Origin: Cynocephalus volans
Lineage: Eukaryota; Chordata; Mammalia; Dermoptera; Cynocephalidae
Assembly: GCF_027409185.1 (NCBI RefSeq)
Contig: NC_084464.1
Span: forward strand, 42,755,095 to 42,819,094
Reading direction: 5' to 3'
DNA length: 64,000 nt
In this document: positions 34,285 to 44,639 of the stretch, one piece after another
How the letters are laid out: the number at the start of each line of letters is the position of its first letter
Numbering within the stretch: position 1 is the stretch's first letter
The notes under the pieces: model-generated
The model's database searches: none
What the model saw: only the letters and a program-made list of their open reading frames with translations
What the model was told of the DNA's origin: nothing
Program-made: the position numbers and the translations under genes

Positions 34285-34366
34285 AGGGATGGCTGGTTAG
34301 CTCAGCTGGTTAGAATCACCAAGGTCAAGGTTCAAATCCCTGTACCGGGCAGCCACCAAAAAAAAA
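34285..34366 (+). mobile_element. tRNA-Ile-derived SINE, internally shortened
   Basis: GGATGGCTGGTTAGCTCAG head. The anticodon arm is deleted (GTTAGAATCACCAAGG), and the B box is GGTTCAAATCCC. The target duplication GAACTAAAGGGAGA / GAACTGAAGGGAGA lies on both sides. Confidence 0.9.
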
Positions 34367-34768
34367 GGAACTGAAGGGAGAAATAGACAGTTCTGCAATC
34401 ATAGTTGGAGTCTCCAATATGCCACTTTCAAGAATGGATAGCACAACCTAAGAGACATAAGAAAATAGAGGACATTATAAACTAATTGAACTTGACAAAC
34501 ACAGGACACTCTACAACAATAGCAGAATACCTATCTTTCTCAACATCACATGGAACATTCTCCAGGATATACCATCCGTTAGGCCACAAAACAATTCCTA
34601 ATAAATTTTAAAAGATTCAAATTATGCAAAGAATATTTTCTCATCACAGTGAAATGAAACCAGAAATCAACAACAGAAGGAAAACTGAAAAACTCACAAA
34701 TATGTGGAAATTAAAAACACATTCTTTAAAAAACCAGTGGTTCAAAAAAGAAATCACAAGGGAAATTA

Positions 34769-35118
34769 GAAAAGAGAGAGCCATGCCCCCCCCTCCACAT
34801 CCAGCCCAGTGACCACAAACCCTCAGGCTCTTGAGCCAGAGCGGACAGGGCTCCCCAGCCAGCCTCAGCTGTGCCCTGCTGCCCTCTGCAGCCAGGCCAG
34901 CAAAGAGGCTGAAGAAGCCGCCTGTGGGCCAGCGCCGCCCCCTTACCCCACCTCTGTCTCCCTATCCCCCTCACCCTCACCCTCCCACTCCTCCACAACA
35001 GCATCTTAGAATGTAAAAAATAATAATAATAATTAATAGATAAATAAATAAATAAATAATTTTTAAAGCCATGTGCATGTCTGACTTTCATAATTCAAAA
35101 AAACTTTTTACAATTAAA
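34769..35118 (+). mobile_element. candidate composite retroelement, copy 2 (5'-truncated)
   Basis: Splits the same old L1 frame. Shares with copy 1 the phase TCCACATCCAGCCCAG...GACCAC, then GGCTCxTTGxGCCAGAG, a CCCC/CTCC-rich stretch and the end GCATCTTAGAATGTAAAAA followed by (TAA)n. The L1 resumes at about 35119 (GAAAATACTTAGAG). Confidence 0.55.
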
Positions 35119-35565
35119 AAAAAAAAGAAAATACTTAGAGATAAGTGAAAATGAAAACACAGCATGCGAAAACCGATGTGATGCAGCAAAAGTAATAGCA
35201 AGAGTGAATTTTATAGCTGCAAATGCTTACATTAAAAAAGATCTCAGATCAATAACCTAACTTTATACCTTGAGGAATTAGAAAAAGAAGAGCAACCTAA
35301 ACTCAAAGCAAGCAGGAGGAAACAAATAATAAATATTAGATGGGAGATAAATAAAATAGAAAATAGAAAAACAAAAAGAAAAATCAACAATACCAAAAGT
35401 TGACCTTTTTTTTATTTTTAAAAACAGTTTAATGAATTAATTGACATACAACATAAACAACATGTTTAAAGTATACAATACCATATGTTTTGACATATAC
35501 ACACCTGTGAAATCATCTCAAAAGTTGACTTTTTAAAAAGATCAACAAAAGTTATAAGCCTTTAA

Positions 35566-35651
35566 GGGGCTGGCCAGTCAGCTCAGTTGGTTAGAGCGCA
35601 GCCTTATAACACCAGGGTCACAGGTTCAGATCCCCACACTGACCAGCTGCC
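35566..35651 (+). mobile_element. tRNA-Ile-derived SINE (monomer)
   Basis: GGGGCTGGCCAGTCAGCTC head, GCAGCCTTATAACACC arm, GGTTCAGATCCCC B box and little A tail. The target duplication AAAAGTTATAAGCCTTTA / AAAAGTGATAAGTCTTTA is at 35548-35565 and 35652-35669. Confidence 0.9.
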
Positions 35652-37892
35652 AAAAGTGATAAGTCTTTAGCTAGACTGACTAAGGAAAAAAGAGACAAGA
35701 TTTAAAGAAGTAAAGTCAGAAATGAAAGTGGAAACATTACCACCAATTCCACAGATGTAACAAGGATTACGAGAGAGTACCAGGAACAACTGTGTGCCAG
35801 CAAGTTGGATAACCTACATGAAATGGGCAAATTCCTAGAAACTCACAACCTACCAAGACTAAACCACAAAGAAGTAGAAAATCTGAATAGACCTAGAACT
35901 GGTAAGGATATTGAATCAACAATCAAAAGCCTCCCAACAAAGAAAAGCCCAGAGCCAGATGATTTTACTGGAACACTGACAAAATAATTAACACCTATCC
36001 TTCTCAAACTCTTCCCAAAAGTTGAACAGGAGGGAACACTTCCTAACTCATTCGATAAGGCCAGCATTACCCTGATAGTAAAGCCAGACAAAGACACTGC
36101 AAGAAAAATACAGATCAATATCTCTTATCAACACTGAGATCCACAACAAAATACTAGCAAATGAAAATCCACAACAAAACACTAGCAAACTGAATTTAGC
36201 AGCCTACTAAAAGATTTGTACACCATGACCAAGTGATATTTATTCCTGGAATGCCAGAATGGTTCAATGTACAAAAATCATTTAACGTAATACACCACAT
36301 TAAGAGGTTGAAGGGGAGGAAAAGCACATGATTATCTCAATTCATACAGAAAAAAGCATGTGACAAAATTCAATATCCTTTCATGATTAGAGGAATAAAA
36401 ACACTTAAAACACTACAAATAGAAGGAAACTTCTTCAACATAATAAAGGCCATGTATGAAAAACCCATAGCTAACATCATAATCAATGGTGGAAGACTGA
36501 AAGATTTACTCCTAAGATCTGGAAAAAGATAAGGAGGACTGCTTTCCCCACTTCTATTCAACATAGTATTGAAATTTTTAGCCAGAGCAATTAGGCAAGA
36601 GAAAGAAATAAAAGTCATCCAAACTGGAAACGAGAAAGTGAAATTTTCTCTATTTGCAGATGATGTGGTTTTATATGTAGAAACCCCTAAAAATTCCACA
36701 CAAAAACATGTTAGAGCTAATAAATTAATTCAGTAAAGTTGAATACAAAATCGACATGCAAAAATCAGTAGCATACACTAACAATTAACAATCCAAAAAG
36801 GAAATTAAGAAAACAATTCCATATACAATAGCATCAAAAAGAGTAAAATACTTAGGAATTAACTTAACCAAGAAGAAGAAAGACTTATTCAATGAAACTA
36901 CAAAACACCGCTGAAAGCAATTAAAGAAGACACAAAATAAATAGAAAGACATTTTGGGTTCATGGGTTGGAAGACTCATATTGTTAAGAATGCCAGTATT
37001 ACCTAAAGTGATCTGCAGATTCAACACAATCCCTGTCAAAATCCCAATAACATTTTTTGCAGAAATAGAAAAAAATCCTTCCTAAAATTCATATGTAAAA
37101 GGACCCCAAATGCCAAAACAACCTTGAAAAAGAACAGAGATGGAGGACTCACATTTCCTGATTTCAAAACTTATTACAAAGCTACAGTAATCAGTACAGG
37201 AGTGCTGCCATGAAGAGAGACATACAGACTAATGTCTTTTCTCTATAGCAAATGAGCCCAGAAATAAATGAGTCCAGAAGTAAACTCTCACATACATGGT
37301 CAAATGATTTTGCGCAAGTCTGCTCAAACCAGTCAATGGGGAAAGGACCGTCTTTCAAACAAATGATGCTGGGAAAACTGAATATCCACATGTAAAAGAA
37401 TGAAGTTGGACCCTTATCTAACACCATATACAAAAATTAACTTAAAATGGATCAAAGACTTAAAGGTAGGAGCTAGAACTACAAAACTCTTAAAAGAAAA
37501 CACAGGGGAAAGCTTCACAACATTGGATTTAGCAATGATTGCTTGGATATGACACCAAATGCATAGGCAACAAAAGAAAAAAATAGACAAATTGGACTTC
37601 ATAAAAACTAAAAACTCGTGCATCCAGGGATACTACCAACATAGTAAAAAGGCAACCCACAGAATGGGAAAAAATATTTGCAAATCACATATCTGATATG
37701 GGATAAACACCCAGAATATAGAGGACTCCTAAAATTTAACAACAAAAAAGCAAAGAACCCAATTCAAAAATAAGAAAGAAATTGAACAGGCATTTCTCCA
37801 AGGAATAAATAAATACAAATGTCCAATAAGCACATGAAAAGATGTGCTCAACATCATTAATGTTTAGGTAAATGCAAATCAAAACCACCTGA

Positions 37893-37987
37893 AGGGCTGG
37901 GCCCGTGGCTCAGTTGGGAAAGTGTGGTGCTGACAACACCAAGTCAAGGGTTAAGATCCCCTTACTGGTCATCTTCTTAAAAAATAA
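37893..37987 (+). mobile_element. single-half variant of the dimeric SINE
   Basis: Joins a first-half head (GGGCTGGGCCCGTGGCTC) to a second-half body (GTGCTGACAACACCAAGTC, GGGTTAAGATCCCC, CTGGTCATCTTC). This looks like recombination between halves. The target duplication AAAACCACCTGA is at 37881-37892 and 37988-37999. Confidence 0.9.
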
Positions 37988-38046
37988 AAAACCACCTGAG
38001 ATACCATTTCACACCCATTAGGATGGCTAATATCTTATTTTTATTT

Positions 38047-38118
38047 TTTGGCTGCTGGGATCTGTGACCTTGGTCTTACAAGGCAGTGCTCTAACCAACT
38101 GAGCTAACCAGCCAGCCC
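38047..38118 (-). mobile_element. short tRNA-derived SINE, antisense
   Basis: GGCTGCTGGGATC, GACCTTGGTCTTACAAGG, then CCAACTGAGCTAACCAGCC. The B-box side is shortened. Flanked by CTTATTT-type duplications. Confidence 0.8.
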
Positions 38119-38890
38119 CTTATTTATTTATTTTCTGTTTCTTTTTCTTTTTCTTTTTCTTTTTTTTAGGACAGCTACTATAAAAAATAATATTGGCAAA
38201 GATGGAGAAAGTGGAACTCTTGTGTATTTCTGGTGAGAATTTAAAATGGTTCAACTGCTATGGAAAACAGTATGGCAGTTCCTCAAAAAATTAAAAATAG
38301 AATTACTGTATGATCCTGCAATTCTACTTCTGGGTATATACTCAAAAAATATACTGAAAGAGGGACACAAATGCATATTTGTACACCTGTGTTCATAGCA
38401 GCTTTATTCACAATAACCAAAAGGTGGCAGCAACCCAATTGTCCAACGATGGATGAAATGGATAAACAAAATGTGGTATATACCAACAATGGAATATTAT
38501 TCAGCCTTAAAAATGAATTAAATATTGACACATGCTACAATATAAACCTTTAAGACATGCTAAATGAGAAAAGCTAGTCACAAAAGAACAAATACTGTAT
38601 GATTCTATTCACATGAGGTACTTAAAGTGGTCAAATTCATATAGACAGAAAGCAGAATGGTGGTTGCCAGGTGCTGGAGGAAAGGGGGTGGGGAGTTATT
38701 GTTTAATGGGTATAGAGTTTCAGTTTTTCAAGATGAAGCAAATTCTGGAGCTAGATGGTGGTGATGGTTGCACAATAATGTGAATGCATTTAATGCCACT
38801 GACCTGTACACCTAAAAATGGTTAAAACGGTAAATTTTATGTTATGTATATATTTACACAATTAAACATTTATTAATTTTTAAAGCACTA

Positions 38891-39499
38891 AAAAATTTAA
38901 ATCTTAACTCAACAATTATTCACTGAGCTCCTACCAAATATGATATAATTTGTTACGTAATCTAAGTTTTTCCTTTGAAATTGGTGCTTGTGTTTTCTTG
39001 CCAGTAGTTTATCATATGCCTTCATTTCTATAATTTCTTATACTTCTCATTCATAGTGTTTTTCATTTATTTTCATATGATCAGTAACCCATATGATTCC
39101 AATGTAAGATATCTTCAGCTTTAACTGTAACACATGTATCTTGTAGCAAAGAAAGTACTAACTTCTTTTTAGACTCTTATTTATTGTTTTTTTCCAGGAC
39201 AGTATTTATTTGACAGGACATAACCTCTTGGATGCTGTCATTGGTGAGGAAAGTGACTGCTTCTCACTTTTCTAAACACATAGTGGTATAATTTACAATA
39301 TTCAATCACTTCTGTCCTTTCCTGAATATATAAAAGTTAAAATGCCAATGAAAAAACTAATATATTTTCTTTTTAAATGTGTCTTTCAGAAACGATTCCA
39401 ATATTTTCATTCAACATGGTGTGGTTTAAGAGATTTTCTTTTTCATTCACAAGTTAAACAACAATCTACTCAAAGGGAACTAACTAACTGATAGTCTAT
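38891..39499. other. no gene identified
   Basis: AT-rich sequence after the L1 end; nothing recognised. Confidence 0.35.
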
Positions 39500-39941
39500 A
39501 GGCCCACAGGGCAAATAAAGAGTTCAGGAATGCAGCAACTGACATTTCTAAAACACAAAACAGATAAATTCTTAGAAGGTACATGCAAAAAGCTCCACTT
39601 AAGAAGAGGATGTCTCTCTCCACAAAGCCCATTCCAGAGTGACAGAAGAAGCATCTGCTCTACGATAATATTGGGGGACCTGAACACACATCTCAGCATT
39701 GGACAGATCATCTAGGCAACAAATCAACAGAGCAACCATTACTCTTTCAGAGGGAGAGAAGAAATCTAGAGTAATTAGAGTGGGGGAGGGGGAGAGATTG
39801 GACAAGGGGCATAAAGAATAATTACAATCTGTAACAATATATATGTTAGTAATATTGATTTGATCAACATATCTCAACGTTGAACCCCCAAAATATGTAT
39901 AATCAATTTTGATCCAATAAAAAATTTAAAAAAAAAAAAAA
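39500..39941 (+). mobile_element. non-autonomous L1-chimeric element, copy A
   Basis: Sense copy of the element seen inverted at 31693-32458. It has a conserved block from AAGAAGAGGATGTCTCTCTCC through CAGAAGAAGCATCTGCTC, GGGGGACCTGAACAC, CATTGGACAGATCATCTAGG, GGGAGGGGGAGAGATTGGAC and GGGGCATAAAGAATAA. A terminal CCCCCAAAATATGTATAATC...CCAATAAAAAATTTAAAA tail follows. The middle corresponds to the L1 GDLNT-x-LSxxDRSSRQ endonuclease segment, joined directly to a 3'-end sequence. Confidence 0.55.
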
Positions 39942-40296
39942 CCCTCTACTTAACAGATGGCCAACAGGACTAGAACCTTTGATCATTTTATTGGCTATGT
40001 CACTCCAGATGTTTCCAAGCTCATGACTGAGCTTGGGCTTTAGTCAATAGTAATGCTTCAATATTGTAACAAAAGTATACACTAATGCAAGATGTGAATA
40101 ATGGGAAACCTGCCCACATCCTCGGAAATAGCATCCTCATTAAATTGTACTCAGTTACCCTGTGTGAGGGTGTCATCTGTTTCTTGCTGTACCGTGACTG
40201 ATACATTCACTTTGATAGAAATAGTGAAAAGGGAGTACTTAAATACTGGGGTAATACAACTTCTTTAGAAGTTTTGTTTTAATCAATGAGATTCTA

Positions 40297-40997
40297 GGGC
40301 CTGCTTCCCCTCAGCTCGGAGCAAAACTCTGGTCTTCTCCGCACCACACCAGCTCCTTATTCTGCCTTCCACCCACGGCCAGCTCCTTCGTAAGGGCGAC
40401 CTGCAGCCCCAGCATCGTGGTAAGTGATGATGAACCAGGGTATAACCTAGATTTATTCTCTATGCCTAATCACTATGCTGAGGATTTGGAAAAGGTGTTC
40501 ATTCCTCATTGACTAATTGTGGACAGGACCAACCAGCTTGCTGGAGATGTGCTGAAGGAGTTGGGAGGCCATCACATTGTAGCCCTCTGTGTGCTCGAGA
40601 GGGGCTATAAATTCTTCTGACCTGCAGGATGATGTCAAAGCACTGAACAGAAATAGTGATTGATCCATTCCTACGACTGTAGATTTTACCAGACTGAAGA
40701 GCTACTGTAATGACCAGTCGAAAGGGGACATAAGAGGAATTTGTGGAGATGAACTTTAACTGGAAAGAATGTCTTGACTGTTGAAGATATAATTGACACT
40801 GGCGAAACAATGCAAACCTTGCTTTCCTTGGTCAAGCAGTAATAATCCAAAGATGGTCAAGGTCGCAAGCTAGCTAGTGAAAAGGACCCCTCGAAGTGTT
40901 GTATATAAGCCAGACTTTGTTGGATTTGAAATTCCAGACAACTTTGTTGTAGGATATGCCCTTGACTGTAATGAATACTTCACGGATTTGAATCATG

Positions 40998-40998
<1 letters not shown>
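40297..40998 (+). pseudogene. HPRT1P: HPRT1 processed pseudogene
   Basis: Intronless copy of hypoxanthine phosphoribosyltransferase 1 mRNA, beginning in the 5' UTR (GGGCCTGCTTCCCCTCAGC). The start codon is lost (GTAAGGGCGACC). Frames give [59 protein letters not shown] and [10 protein letters not shown] in the HPRT order, with stops (for example after IPH, and in the GGYKFF region) and indels. The 3' end is missing: homology stops at the codons for NHV, where a GT microsatellite begins. Missing introns imply L1-mediated retrotransposition. Non-functional. Confidence 0.93.

Positions 40999-41059
<61 letters not shown>
40996..41059 (+). repeat. (GT)n microsatellite
   Basis: About 31 GT units, pure, starting exactly at the 3' break of the HPRT1 copy. 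The antisense (CA)n yields a poly-Thr-His reading that is not a gene. Confidence 0.95.
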
Positions 41060-41062
<3 letters not shown>

Positions 41063-41109
41063 AAACAAATATATACTTACTTATAACAAATACATAACAA
41101 TGACATATA

Positions 41110-41275
41110 TCATCCCTCCCTCTTTCCCCCTTAACCCATGGCAACCACTGATCTTTTTACTGTCTCCATAGTTTTGCCTTTTTCAGATGTCATATATTTG
41201 GAATCACACAGTATGTAGCCTTTTCAGATTGACTTTCACTTAGCAATACGCTTTCAAGTTTCCCGACAACAGGGA
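41110..41275 (-). mobile_element. old L1 3' region, antisense
   Basis: CCATGGCAACCACTGATC, GTCTCCATAGTTTTGCC, GGAATCACACAGTATGTAGCC and CACTTAGCAATACGC are the usual reverse-complement text of L1M 3' ends. Confidence 0.65.
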
Positions 41276-41341
41276 CTTCTACTTCTAGGTAAGATATAGT
41301 TGGTTGTGGCTATTGCAATTGTTACAGAAAATCTGAATTGA

Positions 41342-41456
41342 GGGGCTGGCCATTTAGCTCGGTTGGTAGGACGTGGTGCTGACAACATCAAGGCCCAAGG
41401 TTTGGATCCCCATACTGGCCAGCCACCAAAAAAAAGAAAAAGAAAAAAACTCAAGT
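41342..41456 (+). mobile_element. tRNA-Ile-derived SINE (monomer)
   Basis: GGGGCTGGCCATTTAGCTC head, GTGCTGACAACATC arm, GGTTTGGATCCCC B box and A-rich tail. Perfect 16-bp target duplication AGAAAATCTGAATTGA (41326-41341 and 41457-41472). Confidence 0.95.
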
Positions 41457-41928
41457 AGAAAATCTGAATTGATAGCAAAAAGTATGTAATATCTTCAAAG
41501 ACATTGGAGAGTTGCAGAGGCAAAATGGACTAAATGAACGAAAATTCTAGGGAGGGAAGAAGAGCTCTCCTTAGGTGAGCTGATGATAACTGGCCATTTT
41601 TCTCCCTGGAGGCAGTTGCTGATTCTTGGCACAGGTTAAGGATTAAGATTGGTCCAAGAAGAGGGACTCTATTGTGGGATAAGAACCCATCAGTTTTTGT
41701 TGTGGCAGGTTTGACATGATAAACCGGTAACCAGAGGAGCCCCAACAAACAAAAAATAATCAAAGGTACATTCTAGAACTGAAAAACACAATATCTGAAG
41801 TAAAAATCGGTTGGACAGTCTTACTAGAAAACTAGATGCAGCAAAAAAAAAAAAAAGAAGAAGAATTAGGAAATTCAAAGACAAGTCAATAGAATATATC
41901 CAAACTGAAGCATAGAAAGAAAAAAAGA

Positions 41929-42043
41929 GGGCTGGTTGTTTAGTTCAGCTGGTTACGGTCTGATGTTGAGACTCCAAGGTCCAGAGTTTGATCCTTGCAC
42001 TAGCCAGCCACCAAAAAAAAAAAAGAGAGAGAGAGAGAGAGAA
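41929..42043 (+). mobile_element. tRNA-Ile-derived SINE with (GA)n tail
   Basis: GGGCTGGTTGTTTAGTTCAGC head, a degenerate arm, GAGTTTGATCC B box, CTAGCCAGCCACC end, then poly(A) and (GA)9. Confidence 0.85.
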
Positions 42044-42464
42044 AGGAGAGAATAAAACAGAACTGAATATGAGAAAAATGTCAGACACAGTAAAAACATT
42101 TAACATACAAGTATTTATAAATCTTTGAAGGAAAGGAGAGAAAGGGGAAGTCACAATATCTGATGAGATAATAACTAAGAATTTTCCAAATCTGACTAAA
42201 TACATCAACCCACAAATTTAAGAGCTGAGCAAATTCCAAGTGGGATTAATACAAAGACAACCACATCTATGAACCACTCAGTTAAATTGCTGAAAATAAA
42301 TGACAAAGAGAAAAATCTCAAAATTAACCAGGAAAGAAAGACACACTGCCTTCAAAGGAGCAAGAATAAGACTGATGCCTGATTTTTTCAATAGAAACTA
42401 TAGAAGCCAGAGGACAATGTAATGACAGCTTTAATGTGCTGAAAGACAAAAATCTCCAAATTAG

Positions 42465-42635
42465 GGCCGAGCCGGTGGCGCACTCAGGAGAGTGCGGCGC
42501 TGGGAGCGCAGCGACGCTCCCGCCGCGGGTTCGGATCCTATACAGGAATGACCGGTGCACTCACTGGCTGAGTGCCGGTCACGAAAAAGACTAAAAAAAT
42601 AATAATAAATAAATAAAAGTAACTTCCTTTAAAAA
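42465..42635 (+). mobile_element. GC-rich dimeric SINE variant, young-looking
   Basis: GGCCGAGCCGGTGGCGCACTC head, GGCGCTGGGAGCGCAGCGACGC, GCGGGTTCGGATCC B box, and a second half ending GTCACGAAAAAGAC. Many CpGs are preserved, which suggests low age. The target duplication AAAAATCTCCAAATTAG is at 42448-42464 and 42636-42652. Confidence 0.95.
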
Positions 42636-42852
42636 AAAAATCTCCAAATTAGAATTCTATATTTGTCAAAAACATTCTTCAAAAAATGAAAGTAAAACAA
42701 AGATGTTTTCAGACAAAGAAAAACTAAGGGAATTCATCAACCAGAGACCAGCAATCTAAGAAATACTTAAGGTTGGAGGAAAATTATCCCAACTGGAAGC
42801 ACAGAATTGCAGAGCAAAATGAAGAGCAGTGGAAAGGGTTAAGACACAGATA

Positions 42853-42903
42853 CGTCAAGGGTTTGGATCCCTTTATAGGCCAGATGCCAAAAAAAAAAAA
42901 AAA
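42853..42903 (+). mobile_element. 5'-truncated SINE fragment
   Basis: Only the B-box half remains (GTCAAGGGTTTGGATCCC...GGCCAGATGCC plus A15). Confidence 0.75.
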
Positions 42904-43700
42904 GTTACAAATAATTCACAGATAAATATAAAATAATAATGCTGGGTAGAATTTTTTAAAATAATGTTTCGTAAGATTTGTAACACATATAGAAGGAAAC
43001 ACATGAATATAACAGAAAAAATCTGAAGGCACTATTTTCTATTTGTTTTATTAATCATTTTTAATAAAAATGTGGGAAGTTTTTATTATTCAAGTAACTG
43101 AAACTAATCATGATGTTAATTTAATATGTTCCTTATTGTCTGCATGTAATCAAACTGCTTTTCATTTAAAATCACAAATTATTTGTCATATTTAGTACTG
43201 CTTGGACAATATCAAGACAGTCCACTTGAGTAGAAAGACTCAACATTGTAAAAATATCAACTAGCCCAAGTTACTTTATAAATTTAATGTATTTCCGTGT
43301 TTTTTCTGGAGTTAATTTGATTATAAAACTCATACAGAAAAATAAACTCACATACCCCAAAAGAAAGAGTATTGAGGGTAGGGTAGCCCTACCAGGTACT
43401 TAAATAATATAAACCCTCCATAATTAAAACAATATGGTATTAGCTAATGAATAGACAGATTAATGAAACAATACAATGTTTAGGAACAACTAAATATGAA
43501 CAGTCATGATATCTGCAACTTGCTTTCACATGGCTCAAAAAAAAAAAGATAAACAGATGGATAAGTAAGATATGTAAAGACTAGTAAAGCAAATATGGCA
43601 AAATGTTAGAATTTGTTGAATTTTTGTGTTGAGTGTTTAGGTGTTTATTGTCCTTTTTCTCTGTATATTAGAAAATTTTCAAAATAAAAAGCTAAAAAGA

Positions 43701-44064
43701 ATTTCCACATTATTATGATTTTTGCTTTGTAACAGAAGACATTCCAGGCTTCAGCTCATTAATATTATTTCGTCTTTGTTCTCCTGAGGAATCAAAGATC
43801 TCTTATGATATTTCAAAAGGCACCTTAAGAAACGTATTCAAACTTTGCTGTCTCTTCATTTAAGTTTGGCTTTAATATTTTATAAAAAATTATTGAATTT
43901 GTAAATATTAAAACACTGAACTTGCTACTGACACAAGAATGACAATGCACTAACAACAAAATCAAAGTAGAGGCTAAACTATTTAGAAGTAATAGCAACT
44001 CCATAATTCGAAGAAAATTCAAACAGGCAATTTTTGTGTGTTTCTTAAGAGAGGCGCAGAGCAG
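43701..44064. other. no gene identified
   Basis: AT-rich; nothing recognised. Confidence 0.35.
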
Positions 44065-44139
44065 CCTTTCAGCCTGCAGTGACGCGTCCGCGCCGGCAGA
44101 TGGCGCAGCAAAGCTTCTCAGGTGCAGTGGGAAGCTCAG
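44065..44139 (+). repeat. unidentified GC-rich 75-bp module, copy 1
   Basis: Near-identical to 45296-45369. Shared core CGCGCCGGCAGATGGCGCAG, then CAAAGCTTCTCAGGTGC and GTGGGAAG. Does not match any repeat, RNA or exon I recognise. Confidence 0.85.
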
Positions 44140-44639
44140 TCACCAATGGCTGTTGCGATCTCTAATTAGCTTGAACTGATAAGTTCATATTAGAATTTAT
44201 TTTATTAATTATTTCTACTACTTGTTGCAGTTACTCTTATACTACCTACTAACTGGTACAGGAGTGTTTTAATGAGTTGTTTGAGCCGTACCAGAGCAAG
44301 CCTGCTAAATGTCCGCGCTGCTTCCACTACCACAGAAGCCACCCAGCTACTGCCGGAGAGTATTCCAGGCACCGGGACTCGGTACCACTCCCGCCTTTCT
44401 CCAAGCCTTGTTCCATCACAAATTCCCACCTTCCTGCATTTTCGAACTTTCCTCCTCCACTTGATCCTTCTTCCTAACAGTTTGTTTAAAAGCTACGAAC
44501 TCTCCAAACAAAAAATTTTTCCTTAAATCTAAATACTCGGCTCCCTCCGTTTCTCTTCCGTTGCAGTCACAGGCAAACTTCTTGAAAATTACATCTTCAC
44601 CTCCACCGCCTCTACTTCCTTCTTCTTAATTATTCCTTA
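44140..44639. other. no gene identified
   Basis: Mixed sequence with short overlapping ORFs; probably the start of the adjacent L2. Confidence 0.3.

Larger units (their letters stand above)
32473..38890 (+). mobile_element. old L1 (L1M-type), heavily nested
   Basis: Starts in ORF2 endonuclease coding sequence (CTACTACAAGAGACCCACTTTAGA) and continues through reverse transcriptase remnants (NRPRTGKDIESTIKSLPTKKSPEPD near 35870, in parts; an FADDVVLY-type box near 36655). It ends with a 3' UTR of old L1 type (38600-38890: GGTGATGGTTGCACAATAATG, CCACTGACCTGTACACC). Seven later insertions interrupt it: two composite elements and five SINEs (one further SINE lies inside the first composite element). 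Many stops; no function. Confidence 0.85.
41560..43700 (+). mobile_element. old L1/HAL1-type element
   Basis: ORF1-region wording in order: ATTCTAGAACTGAAAAACACAATATC, GAATTTTCCAAATCTGAC, AATCTCAAAATTAACCAG, TCTTCAAAAAATGAAAG, CAGACAAAGAAAAACTAAGGG. Sequence resembling a diverged ORF2/3' end follows (43200-43700, ending AAAATTTTCAAAATAAAAAG). ORF1 joined to a shortened 3' part suggests HAL1. Interrupted by three SINEs. Confidence 0.6.

Noticed and set aside
40874-41086. ORFs over the GT microsatellite
   Set aside because: Repeat-driven reading frames (poly Thr-His or Cys-Val), plus HPRT1 pseudogene remnants.
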